A DNA stretch of 43,051 bases from Verrucomicrobiia bacterium (GTDB lineage Bacteria > Verrucomicrobiota > Verrucomicrobiia > Limisphaerales > UBA1100): assembly GCA_014239365.1 (NCBI GenBank), contig JAAZZB010000069.1:1-43051 (forward strand), given 5' to 3'. This document shows positions 1 to 7,499 of the stretch, piece by piece; position 1 is the first letter of the stretch; every line of letters starts with the position of its first letter. The notes below the pieces were generated by a model. It was given only the letters and a program-made list of their open reading frames with translations, made no database searches and was not told the DNA's origin. The position numbers and the translations under genes are program-made.

Positions 1-993
1 CCGCGCATTGGGCCGAGCGCGCCAAAATCGAATCGCATCAAGGATGGCCCCGATGTCCGAAGGATCCTCTAACACCGTTCCGTTTATCCCCTCCTCAATC
101 ACCTCCGCCGCACCGTTGCAACCACTCGTCACCACCGGCAAACCCGCTGCCAACGCCTCGAATACTACATTCGCCGAGGGTTCATAAATCGGCGGGAACA
201 CAAACAGGTCCGCCGCCGCATACGCGTTTTCCAAATCCGCCATCGCTCCGACAAATCTAACCCCCTTCGGCGCGTTTCGCAATGGCCGCCCCTTACCGGC
301 CACCACAAGTTTAAGGCGAGAGTCAGCCATTTGTTGCAGCGCCGAGAGCAAAAAAGGAAGCCCCTTTCGCTCCCAACCCGAGCCCGCAAATAACAACAAA
401 AACTCATCTGCTGCCACCCCCCACTCCGCACGTTGGGCATCACGGTCGCCCCCACGCCAGCGCTCCACTTCAACCCCGTTGCGCACCAAATGCATTCGCT
501 CCTCCGGAAACCCAAACCGCACCCGCACATCGCGCCCCACCATTTCGGAATTAATAATCAAATGCCGCGTGTTGGCGGGCGAGTACGCGCTTGCCTCCAG
601 TGCCATCATCGCCCGATGGAACGCCCCGCGCCCCACCAACCACCGTTTCCAAGCCGACGAAAACCGCCGCCGCTGCTCCAGCCAAGAAGCATGCACCCCA
701 TCGCCCGCCCGCAACACATCCTGCCCGCTGAGCCGCTCCAGGCTGAACAGACAGTCCACCTTCACCCCCGCCAACGCCGCGCGCACCCCTTCATCAAACT
801 GCGCCACCCGCGCAGCACGGCTGCCCGACAAAGCCACTCGCCGAACCTCCACACCATCCGGACGTGCCTCCGCATCCGAGGTCACCAGCATCACCCCATG
901 ACCCACCTCGCGCAAGGCGCCGATGAGACGCTGCAAATATAACTCCGCCCCCCCCACCGCGCCAAACTCCCTGCGTGCCAAGGCGATGTTCAT
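1..993 (-). CDS. Glycosyltransferase family 4, WaaG-like (3' end beyond the window)
   Basis: 331 codons are open from ATG at 993 to base 1, so the gene is partial at its C-terminus. The product is a GT-B fold sugar transferase that probably adds a hexose to the LPS core at the inner membrane. The N-terminus has the loop EFGAVGGAELYLQR (residues 9-22) and then SLERLSGQD and AGDGVHASWLEQR, which recall WaaG/RfaG-type core glucosyltransferases. The C-terminal nucleotide-sugar half shows GSGWERKGLPFLL and an intact GT4 E-x7-E motif in YEPSANVVFEAL. The start codon overlaps the stop of the upstream GT4 gene (ATGA), so translation is probably coupled. A G8 run lies in codons 13-16. The family is clear from sequence; the WaaG-like role is from memory of the family, and the donor sugar is unknown. 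Confidence 0.9.
   Translation of the reverse strand, partial: MNIALARREFGAVGGAELYLQRLIGALREVGHGVMLVTSDAEARPDGVEVRRVALSGSRAARVAQFDEGVRAALAGVKVDCLFSLERLSGQDVLRAGDGVHASWLEQRRRFSSAWKRWLVGRGAFHRAMMALEASAYSPANTRHLIINSEMVGRDVRVRFGFPEERMHLVRNGVEVERWRGGDRDAQRAEWGVAADEFLLLFAGSGWERKGLPFLLSALQQMADSRLKLVVAGKGRPLRNAPKGVRFVGAMADLENAYAAADLFVFPPIYEPSANVVFEALAAGLPVVTSGCNGAAEVIEEGINGTVLEDPSDIGAILDAIRFWRARPNAR
948..955 (-). repeat. G8 homopolymer tract at the 5' end of a glycosyltransferase gene
   Basis: Eight consecutive C on the plus strand give a G8 run in codons 13-16 of the minus-strand GT4 gene, inside the Gly-rich loop. A one-base slip would truncate the protein almost at its start. Runs of this kind cause phase variation in some pathogens; here the length is borderline. 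Confidence 0.6.
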
Positions 994-2123
994 AAACGCG
1001 TGACCTCCTCGGCAGGCTCGAGATACCGCCGATAAATTTCCTCCAACCGATCCAACATATGATTCAGCCCGTGGCGTTGCTCCACCAACTGCCGCCCGTT
1101 TTCCACCATCTGCCGAGTAGCCTCCGGTTCAGCCAGAGCGGCCTCAATGGCGTTGGCCAGTTGCTTGGCATTTCCTGCCGAAACAACCCGCCCCGTTTCG
1201 CCCGGGAGGATGATTTCTGGAATGCCCCCTGCATCGCTCCCCACCACAGACGTTTCACAAGCCAACGCCTGCAACCCAATTTGTGGAATGCCCTCGTGCC
1301 CTGTGGAGGGAATGGCCAACACATCCAGCGCACGCAGTACTTCTGGGATATCTTGCCGATAACCCGTAAGGGAGATTTCCGCACTCAAATTACCTTCGGA
1401 AATTTTCCGTAGAATGGGTTCCCGAACTGGGCCTTCACCAACAATGACATAACGGGCCGTGACACCCCGAGCCTTGAGCAAATTGACCGCCTCGAGAAAA
1501 ACCGAATGCCCCTTCCACGAACGCAACACCGAGACCATCCCCACGAGAGGGGGGCGACCCGAATTGTCTAAATCGAATAAATCCGCCTTCGGACCATCCG
1601 GAGCAAACCGAGTCAAATCGATCCCGGTGGGGACGGTTGAGACGCGGTCATCAGCAAGGTTAAATGTAGATTTCAAATGGTCAGTAATTTTCCCACTAGT
1701 CGTTAAAACGTGATCGGCAAAGGTCGTGAATGCGTGGCGACTAATCCACGGATTTGGGTAGTCCACATCAATGTGCCGCGAACGAATCAACAACGGCACT
1801 CTCGCCAATCGAGCGGCGGCCCCCACCAAATAACCATCGCGAGAGCTGTGGGTGTTGACCACTTGAACCTCATTCGCGCACAGCCAGCGTTTCAGGCGCA
1901 ACGCGGTGAAGGGGTAACGAGACTTGCGGATGTTGAGCGGCCGCGCCTCAATGTCGGCCTCTCGCGCACGCTGGAAAATTTCACTATTTTCCGGTGCCAG
2001 CAATACAACCCACGCCCCGCGTTGCCGAAAGCCCTCCAGTTCCGCCAGCACGCGATGCTCCTGCCCGCCCCAGCCCAAGGAAGCCTCCGAGTGCACAATC
2101 CGCCTTAGTTGACACAAGCTCAT
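990..2123 (-). CDS. Glycosyltransferase family 4
   Basis: A complete 377-aa GT-B fold transferase of the GT4 family, presumably acting on LPS core or another lipid-linked glycan at the cytoplasmic face of the inner membrane. The acceptor-side domain (about 1-185) starts with the GGQEHRVLAE loop near residue 20. The donor-side domain shows VSVLRSWKGH, VIVGEGP and a C-terminal PSTGHEGIPQIGLQAL. In that last segment the second Glu of the family's E-x7-E motif is Gln, so the donor pocket differs slightly from the consensus. The start is ATG at 2123. The stop overlaps the start of the WaaG-like gene by 4 bp (ATGA), so the two form a transcription unit. The 5' side faces a divergent gene across 140 bp. 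Sugar specificity cannot be read from the sequence. Confidence 0.92.
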   Translation of the reverse strand: MSLCQLRRIVHSEASLGWGGQEHRVLAELEGFRQRGAWVVLLAPENSEIFQRAREADIEARPLNIRKSRYPFTALRLKRWLCANEVQVVNTHSSRDGYLVGAAARLARVPLLIRSRHIDVDYPNPWISRHAFTTFADHVLTTSGKITDHLKSTFNLADDRVSTVPTGIDLTRFAPDGPKADLFDLDNSGRPPLVGMVSVLRSWKGHSVFLEAVNLLKARGVTARYVIVGEGPVREPILRKISEGNLSAEISLTGYRQDIPEVLRALDVLAIPSTGHEGIPQIGLQALACETSVVGSDAGGIPEIILPGETGRVVSAGNAKQLANAIEAALAEPEATRQMVENGRQLVEQRHGLNHMLDRLEEIYRRYLEPAEEVTRL

Positions 2124-2222
2124 TCACGAATGGGATAGCGCTCGTTTTGGCTTTGCCAATCTTTCCAGTCTCGTGTTACGAGTGCCCCCGGCGCATCCAC
2201 TCCCCGAAGAAACGTCAAAACT

Positions 2223-2253
2223 CCTCCCAAGGCAATCTCGAAACCTTGGGAGG
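2223..2253 (+). promoter_or_regulatory. Perfect 10-bp hairpin covering the Shine-Dalgarno of the GT4 gene at 2264
   Basis: CCTCCCAAGG (2223-2232) and CCTTGGGAGG (2244-2253) are exact reverse complements with an 11-nt loop. The 3' arm contains the only good Shine-Dalgarno (GGGAGG, 2248-2253), which ends 10 nt before the ATG at 2264. In the mRNA this stem would hide the ribosome site. No T-run follows, so it is not a standard intrinsic terminator. What might open it is unknown. It sits in the 140-bp divergent region, which must also hold promoters I could not place. Confidence 0.6.
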
Positions 2254-2263
2254 CGTCCAGCTT

Positions 2264-3397
2264 ATGGAAAAATCTACCCCAGCCAAACAGGTTTTGTTTT
2301 TGACTCCGGACTATCCAATGTGGGATGGCGGGGTGAGCGCCTTGGCTGAAAAATTCGCATCATTCTTCGGCCGCCACGGACATTCGGTCACAGTTGCCAC
2401 GCCACTCCAGATGGCAGAAGACGGGGCATTTGATGCCCAACAATCTCACCGGATCCTCCGCTGGAAAAATGTGAAGGATCGCTATCTCAAATATTATTAC
2501 GCCCACTGGAAACTGCGCCGCCTACTGAAAAGAGAAAAGTTTGACCACATTATTTGCCTCACCTGGCATCCCTTTGCCAATGCCGCCCGCCGCTATTGCC
2601 GAGGTGCGACTCTAACGGTAATGGCCAATGGAAATGATTTTCTAGAAAACCGCTGGCAACGCCCTTTTTGGAAACGGAGGATGCACAGGGCATTTCATCA
2701 AGCCGATCGCGTGGTATGCTGCAGCAATGAAAGCAAACGGATTCTGCTGGAGACCATTCCCAGACTGGAAACCAAAACCTACGCGCTTTTGCCGGCCGTA
2801 GATCCGGATGAGTTTATCACGGACACAACCCCCCAGCAACCGCCGGTGTTGCTGACGCTGGGCAGGGTCGTTGCCCGAAAAGGTCAGGATATGGTGATTC
2901 GGGCACTCCCAAAAATCCTTGAAGAATTTCCTGACGTCCAGTACTGGGTGGCTGGTCGGGGAGCCCATCTAGAATCTCTGAAAGCACTTGTCACTCAGCT
3001 GGGCCTTGAAAATAATGTCCGTTTTGTAGGTTTTGTTTCTGCCGAGGAGCGGCTGCGCCTGTACCAAGAATGTTCGATTTACCTTATGCCCTCGCGGACC
3101 ATCGGCAATCAGGGAGATTTCGAGGGCTTCGGCATTACTTACCTTGAGGCAAATGCCTGCGGGCGACCCACCATTGGTGGCCGGTCCGGCGGCGTGGCTG
3201 ATGCGGTGCTCGATGGCGAAACAGGGTTCTTGGTGAATCCGGAATCCCCCGATGAGATTGCCGGGAAAACTTTGTGCCTGTTGCGGGACCCGGAACTGGC
3301 GGCCCGTTTGGGCCGGCTAGGGCGTGAGCGTATTGAGCGTGAGTTGAACTGGGACGTCACTGCCCGGAAATTAGCCAGTTTGATCGGCGCGGCCTAA
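2264..3397 (+). CDS. Glycosyltransferase family 4
   Basis: A 377-aa GT4 enzyme. The reading frame is open further upstream to 1994, but that part is Pro/Ala-rich, antisense to the neighbouring gene and unlike the family. ATG 2264 gives the usual start, with the beta-strand VLFLTPDYP followed by the GGVSALAEKFA loop, and has GGGAGG 10 nt upstream. The C-terminal half shows LGRVVARKGQDMVI and an intact E-x7-E motif in EGFGITYLEA, after a PSRTIGNQGDF segment. The Shine-Dalgarno lies in a perfect hairpin, which suggests control of translation. The gene is divergent from the GT4 pair on the left and is followed after 71 bp by a methyltransferase gene on the same strand, probably co-transcribed. 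Substrate unknown. Confidence 0.92.
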   Translation: MEKSTPAKQVLFLTPDYPMWDGGVSALAEKFASFFGRHGHSVTVATPLQMAEDGAFDAQQSHRILRWKNVKDRYLKYYYAHWKLRRLLKREKFDHIICLTWHPFANAARRYCRGATLTVMANGNDFLENRWQRPFWKRRMHRAFHQADRVVCCSNESKRILLETIPRLETKTYALLPAVDPDEFITDTTPQQPPVLLTLGRVVARKGQDMVIRALPKILEEFPDVQYWVAGRGAHLESLKALVTQLGLENNVRFVGFVSAEERLRLYQECSIYLMPSRTIGNQGDFEGFGITYLEANACGRPTIGGRSGGVADAVLDGETGFLVNPESPDEIAGKTLCLLRDPELAARLGRLGRERIERELNWDVTARKLASLIGAA

Positions 3398-3468
3398 AAC
3401 TGAAATCCGGCTCCGAAAAAAACTGGAAACCCGCTCTGGGGTGCTTTAGCATAGCCGAAGGCGACTGT

Positions 3469-4119
3469 ATGTATCGATATCTCCAATACCTTCACCGGTG
3501 CTTCAAGCTGCGAAGCTCCCGTTACCAAAATCTCCTGCGCACCATTCGTGCCCACCAATGCCAACAGATTGTCGAGGTCGGCGTTTATAATGGCCGAACC
3601 GCAAGGAAGATGATCCAAACCGCCAGCATCTCGCATCGACCGGCTGAGATTGTCTATCACGGCTTCGACTTGTTTGAGCAGTTGACCGATGCTGAACTCG
3701 AATCGGAACTGTCCAAACGCCCTCCCACTCGGACGGCGGTCCAATCGCTTCTGCGCCGAACCGGAGCCAACATCAACCTGTATCAGGGCAACACGCTGGA
3801 CACCTTAAAGGAGTTTGCCGCCGCCGGAGCATTAGACAACCGATTGAACACCTTGATTTTCATCGACGGAGGGCATTCTGCGGAGACGGTAGCTCATGAT
3901 TGGGAAAATCTACAACCCTGCCTCACGGAAAAAACCGTGGTTGTATTTGATGATTATTACCCAAACGCGCATCCGGCCATCGAGGGTAAGGGCTGCCAGG
4001 AGCTGGTAAGCTCACTCGACCCCGCCCAATATCGGACTGAAATATTGGAGCCCGTCAATCGATTCCAAAAGGACTGGGGGGAACTTCAAATCCAAATGGT
4101 CCAGCTACAGTTGGCTTAG
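3469..4119 (+). CDS. Class I SAM-dependent methyltransferase (Methyltransf_24-like)
   Basis: A 216-aa protein with the class I methyltransferase fold. Motif I is VEVGVYNGRTARKM (about residues 36-49). A later acidic segment, LIFIDGGHSAETVAHDWE, and VVVFDDYYPN are typical of the small family found in polysaccharide and O-antigen loci and presumed to methylate sugars. It follows the GT4 gene by 71 bp on the same strand. Its TAG stop (4117-4119) interlocks with the TAA stop of the convergent methyltransferase gene, so the two coding ends overlap by 4 bp with no terminator between them. The methyl acceptor is not identifiable. The fold assignment is solid, sugar methylation is inference from context. 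Confidence 0.82.
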   Translation: MYRYLQYLHRCFKLRSSRYQNLLRTIRAHQCQQIVEVGVYNGRTARKMIQTASISHRPAEIVYHGFDLFEQLTDAELESELSKRPPTRTAVQSLLRRTGANINLYQGNTLDTLKEFAAAGALDNRLNTLIFIDGGHSAETVAHDWENLQPCLTEKTVVVFDDYYPNAHPAIEGKGCQELVSSLDPAQYRTEILEPVNRFQKDWGELQIQMVQLQLA

Positions 4120-4793
4120 TTGAGCTTCGCGCGCTTCAGACGATTTGTCCGTTTGCGTATGCTTGCTCCCAACTGGAAAAACAAGGCCCACCAATATGCC
4201 CAGATGCGGTCCCCGCCATTCACTTCGGCCCGTGAGGACGCCGCCTCCCGCCGAATACACAGCAAGCTTCCGGCCTGACCTTGATGGCTGAATTGCCCAT
4301 TGCGTTTCAGGAACCGATCTAGCGGCCATTGCACGCCCTTGAAATTGGAGGAGTAATCATGAAAGCATGCCAACCCGCCAACATTGAGCAAGCGCAACCA
4401 GCGTAGGTCAGCCATCACATGCCGAATCTTGTGAGACGCATCCACCAAGATAAAATCAAACCGCTCCCCAGCCGCCGATGCATTAACTAGCGCCTCTGCA
4501 CTGGGCGTAACCCGAAAGTCAACCGCATCGACTGGCAGGTTGTGGTTGGCCAGATTTTGTTTCACCACCTCGAGCTGATTGGCAAAATACATCATCGTAT
4601 CCACCACCACAAATTTTGGGCGTACCTTGGGAGATGGATATTGCTGCATAAGGAAACATAGTGTCCCGCCGGCCGCGGTGCCAATTTCCAAGTGTTGGCC
4701 TTTCAACTCACCGGTCTGAATCCATTCCCTCAACCCCGACAATTCCTCCCCAGTCATTTCCGGATCCAAAGTGGTCATAGTAGAACGTCCCAT
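4116..4793 (-). CDS. Class I SAM-dependent methyltransferase (Methyltransf_24-like)
   Basis: A 225-aa methyltransferase-fold protein. HLEIGTAAGGTLCFLMQ (about 35-51) is motif I, FVVVDTM is the acidic strand-2 end, and FDFILVDASHKIRHVMADL followed by CFHDYSS resembles the motif set of the gene at 3469, so the two convergent genes encode distant relatives. The C-terminal 40 residues are basic and include a WAYWWALFFQLG stretch that may touch the membrane. ATG at 4793 has AAGGAAAC about 8 nt upstream, inside the end of the upstream gene, which supports this start over Met6. It is 2 bp from the stop of the methyltransferase at 4796, so the pair is an operon. Role inferred: methylation of a glycan or a sugar precursor. 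Confidence 0.82.
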   Translation of the reverse strand: MGRSTMTTLDPEMTGEELSGLREWIQTGELKGQHLEIGTAAGGTLCFLMQQYPSPKVRPKFVVVDTMMYFANQLEVVKQNLANHNLPVDAVDFRVTPSAEALVNASAAGERFDFILVDASHKIRHVMADLRWLRLLNVGGLACFHDYSSNFKGVQWPLDRFLKRNGQFSHQGQAGSLLCIRREAASSRAEVNGGDRIWAYWWALFFQLGASIRKRTNRLKRAKLN

Positions 4794-4795
4794 AA

Positions 4796-5488
4796 TCAGG
4801 ATGTTTCCTTGGAGGTCACGGCGATCAAATGACGGCCCAGCAGGCTCTCCTGCGTACCGGCCTGTTTCCAGTACTCCCGCTCATCATCGGTTCGGGCTTT
4901 ATTCAACCGGCTGCGACAATAGAGTTTTGCGGGAAGGCCGATGATGCGTTCGTGGAAATGTTTGGGTCGGGAAAGGGGCTCGGGAATTATGGTGGGCGGG
5001 CGGAAGCCGGCCAGTTTCGAAAAAATATAGAGCTGAGGAAAAGACCACGGAGTGATGTGCATATGGGTGCCGGGGTTGACCTTACCGGCCAGTGCGGGGA
5101 AGGAGGGGAAGAAGCCGCGCAGGAGATATTGGAGCCGCGCCTGAGGGTACCACACGTTGGGAGTGGTGATGATGAGGGTGCCGCCTTCGGCCAGGGCGCG
5201 GTGGAAATGCCGCAACAATAGCAACGGGCTGCCGACGTGCTCGAGGCCCTCGCAGCAGCAGATGAGGTCGTAGCCCCTGCAATTTTCGGGCAATCCCTCG
5301 TCGAGGTCGTGCTTCCAGAATTTCCGGTAGCCGGGTGCGTTGTCGATATAAAGGTCGATGCCGTCCACGGCCACACTGTCCCCGAGCGCCTCGGGCAGCC
5401 AACCGCCGCCGGAAGGGACGTCTAGCACAGTCTGAAAAGACCAATCACGCAGATGGTTTAATAGGGCCTGCTTGGATGAATCCTGCAT
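4796..5488 (-). CDS. Class I SAM-dependent methyltransferase (Methyltransf_11/23-like)
   Basis: A 230-aa SAM-dependent methyltransferase. VLDVPSGGGWLPEAL (about 21-35) is a variant motif I, VDGIDLY carries the acidic ribose-binding residue, and CEGLEHVGSPLLLL with LAEGGTLIITTPNVW are the usual post-I motifs of the Methyltransf_11/23 group. The C-terminal part (HITPWSFPQL, and a basic RSRLNKAR segment) is typical of homologues found in O-antigen clusters. It starts at ATG 5488 and is the first gene of a two-gene minus unit with the methyltransferase at 4116. It is divergent from the gene at 5620 over 131 bp. The acceptor is unknown. Confidence 0.85.
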   Translation of the reverse strand: MQDSSKQALLNHLRDWSFQTVLDVPSGGGWLPEALGDSVAVDGIDLYIDNAPGYRKFWKHDLDEGLPENCRGYDLICCCEGLEHVGSPLLLLRHFHRALAEGGTLIITTPNVWYPQARLQYLLRGFFPSFPALAGKVNPGTHMHITPWSFPQLYIFSKLAGFRPPTIIPEPLSRPKHFHERIIGLPAKLYCRSRLNKARTDDEREYWKQAGTQESLLGRHLIAVTSKETS

Positions 5489-5576
5489 GCGGGCGAGAAA
5501 CTAACGGTCGGAAATGCAGAAATCAACCCGAAGCTTTCCTTTCCCTTGAATGCTGGGTTCAGCGGCGCTAGAATTG

Positions 5577-5602
5577 TCTGGTCAGCACAGCGTGCCACCA
5601 GA
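5577..5602 (+). promoter_or_regulatory. Imperfect hairpin in the leader of the methyltransferase gene at 5620
   Basis: TCTGGT (5577-5582) pairs with ACCAGA (5597-5602), and inside it GCAC (5585-5588) pairs with GTGC (5592-5595) around a 3-nt loop, with a small internal bulge. It lies 17 nt before the ATG. No T-run follows on either strand, so a role in translation or mRNA stability is more likely than termination. Chance cannot be excluded. Confidence 0.3.
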
Positions 5603-5619
5603 GGTATTGGAAATAAAAA

Positions 5620-6300
5620 ATGAGCGAGTACAGTTTTGAGAATCCCAGTCCCCGTTTCAGGCTTTTGGGGAAACTCTATCAACAGGTACACGAATCCGGT
5701 TTGGAAAAGGGTGCTGATGCATCTCAGGTTTTTGGCGGAGGTAGCCTGCTCCAGCATATTTCCATCGTAAAAAAACTGGCTCGGCACGCGGACGCAAAAT
5801 CTGTTTTGGACTACGGCTCGGGCAAGGGGCTTCTTTACGGAGAAACAAACCTGCAACTGCCAGACGGCACGGTCATTCCTAGCGTGAAGGAATTCTGGGG
5901 AATGGAATCAATTCAGCTATATGATCCCGGAGTGGAGGAGTTCGCCGCTCGGCCATCCTCAAGTTTTGACGGCGTAATTTCTACAGACGTCTTGGAGCAC
6001 ATTCCGGAGGAAGATATCGACTGGGTCTTGGCGGAGTGCTTTGGATTTGCCCAGCGATTCCTCTATATGAATATCGCCTCCTACCCGGCCAAAAAAATCC
6101 TGCCCAATGGCTGGAACGCACACGTAACGATTCGGCCTCCGGGCTGGTGGCGCGAACGCATCAAGGCCGCCGCCCGAAATTGGAAGGGCCAAGCGTACGT
6201 CTTCGACATCACTGAAAAACGTCCGCGCCTTTGGACGTCCATCATCCGCCGATTGGGCGGCAGCCGCTTGAAACTCACGCGGGTGGAAGCTTGGAATTAA
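5620..6300 (+). CDS. Methyltransferase-fold protein, function unknown
   Basis: A 226-aa protein with a recognisable class I methyltransferase core. SVLDYGSGKGLLYG (about 65-78) is motif I, and FDGVISTDVLEHIPEEDIDWVL (start about 117) is the post-I region seen in Methyltransf_11/12-like enzymes. Between them is an insertion that mentions no known motif. The C-terminal third (HVTIRPPGWWRERI) does not match anything I recognise. It stands alone on the plus strand, preceded by a hairpin in its leader. Its TAA stop shares the palindromic TTAA with the stop of the convergent gene at 6297. The role is presumably glycan modification, by context only. Confidence 0.75.
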   Translation: MSEYSFENPSPRFRLLGKLYQQVHESGLEKGADASQVFGGGSLLQHISIVKKLARHADAKSVLDYGSGKGLLYGETNLQLPDGTVIPSVKEFWGMESIQLYDPGVEEFAARPSSSFDGVISTDVLEHIPEEDIDWVLAECFGFAQRFLYMNIASYPAKKILPNGWNAHVTIRPPGWWRERIKAAARNWKGQAYVFDITEKRPRLWTSIIRRLGGSRLKLTRVEAWN

Positions 6301-7466
6301 TTCTCCCGGGAGGGGTGATTCTCCAATTGTCTTTTCACTCCATCAAAAACATCCGGCCATAACCGGCCTTCCTTTCCAAATACCTTTGCGCCCGGATACC
6401 ACGGAGTTCGATCTGTAAGCACCGGCCAACCGCGCCGAAACCAATCATCGCGAATCAAACAAACCGGCAGGCCCATCCCGCCGGCCAAATGTGCGCCGGT
6501 GTTGCTGATAGTCACAACGGCATCAAGCGCCCCAAGCTGCGCCGCAAACCGATCCATATCCACCAACTGATCCACCGACTCGTCCTGCACCGCTCGCCCT
6601 GGAGCCGCCTGCTCCAGCACCGCCCAGTCGGCTGCCACATCGCCGTATTGGATGTTCACGAATATCGCGTCGATGCCCCGCGCCAAGTCGGCCCAAGTCT
6701 CGATGGACGGCAGGTCTTTCCCGAAATGCGAACTCCACCAGGAGACCCCCACCAAAGGCAGCTCCCGGCCCGCTTGATAGCCACGGCGAAGTTTCGCCGA
6801 CTCCGCCGCATCAGCCTGCAATGGCAGGAAGCGACTCTCAATCTCCACCGTAGAAGTGCCCATCATCGCCATCAAGGTCAAGGCATTGGCCGTCACCAGC
6901 CGAGTGCCCGTTTCTGCCGAGACATCTGCGGGGAAAGCTCGAACCTCAACCGAGGGCAAAGTGCGCGCATAGATTGGAACAAGCCGATGCTCCACCACCA
7001 AAATACAATGCCTCGCCTGAGCTGCCGCCGCGGCCACATAGCCGGCCATATTCAGGCCAATGCCTAAGCCCTGCTTTTCACTTTCCATAAAACGAATCAC
7101 CAGAGTGGATTCTTTTAGATCGTCTCCAATCCAATCGCTTTTGAGTATATCACCTCGCAGTCGCGCATTGGTATGAGCCCATTGAGTGGAATACTCATAC
7201 TCACCCAATCGCCCAGCAGCATGGGACATTTCCGCCAATAGTCGGGAATCTCTTGCCTTCTCCGCCCAAAGAGCAAGAGAGGGCAGGCAATGATTGGCTT
7301 CCTGCCAATCCCGGCGCTTTATTACTTTTCGGAAAACGAAGTATCCCCATGCCAACCTTGGATGGATTAAACCACGGCGAATATGTCTCCGGAAGTTTGT
7401 CCATGCGTCTGCTACGTATCGACGATACCATCTGACCCATACTTGACTAATACGATTGCTACCCAT
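6297..7466 (-). CDS. GT9/heptosyltransferase-like protein
   Basis: A 389-aa protein. The first about 130 residues are basic then helical and could be a short helical-repeat scaffold. The rest resembles the GT-B glycosyltransferase fold of the GT9 (ADP-heptose:LPS heptosyltransferase) type: LVGVSWWSSHFGKDLPS around residue 240, IFVNIQYGD, and a terminal VVTISNTGAHLAGGMGLPV segment corresponding to the donor-binding THLAAALG-type motif of the family. Such fusions usually sit in flagellin-glycosylation or surface-polysaccharide loci. Start ATG 7466. Its gene lies 33 bp after the stop of the gene at 7500, probably in one unit. Enzyme activity and donor are inferred and could be absent. Confidence 0.7.
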   Translation of the reverse strand: MGSNRISQVWVRWYRRYVADAWTNFRRHIRRGLIHPRLAWGYFVFRKVIKRRDWQEANHCLPSLALWAEKARDSRLLAEMSHAAGRLGEYEYSTQWAHTNARLRGDILKSDWIGDDLKESTLVIRFMESEKQGLGIGLNMAGYVAAAAAQARHCILVVEHRLVPIYARTLPSVEVRAFPADVSAETGTRLVTANALTLMAMMGTSTVEIESRFLPLQADAAESAKLRRGYQAGRELPLVGVSWWSSHFGKDLPSIETWADLARGIDAIFVNIQYGDVAADWAVLEQAAPGRAVQDESVDQLVDMDRFAAQLGALDAVVTISNTGAHLAGGMGLPVCLIRDDWFRRGWPVLTDRTPWYPGAKVFGKEGRLWPDVFDGVKRQLENHPSREN

Positions 7467-7499
7467 GCTGTTGAAAAATCGGAGGAAAACACCGCAGTA

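Noticed and set aside
1994..2263. Open frame extending the GT4 gene at 2264 by 90 codons upstream
   Set aside because: The extension is Pro/Ala-rich, antisense to the GT4 gene on the minus strand and unlike the family; ATG 2264 has a good Shine-Dalgarno.
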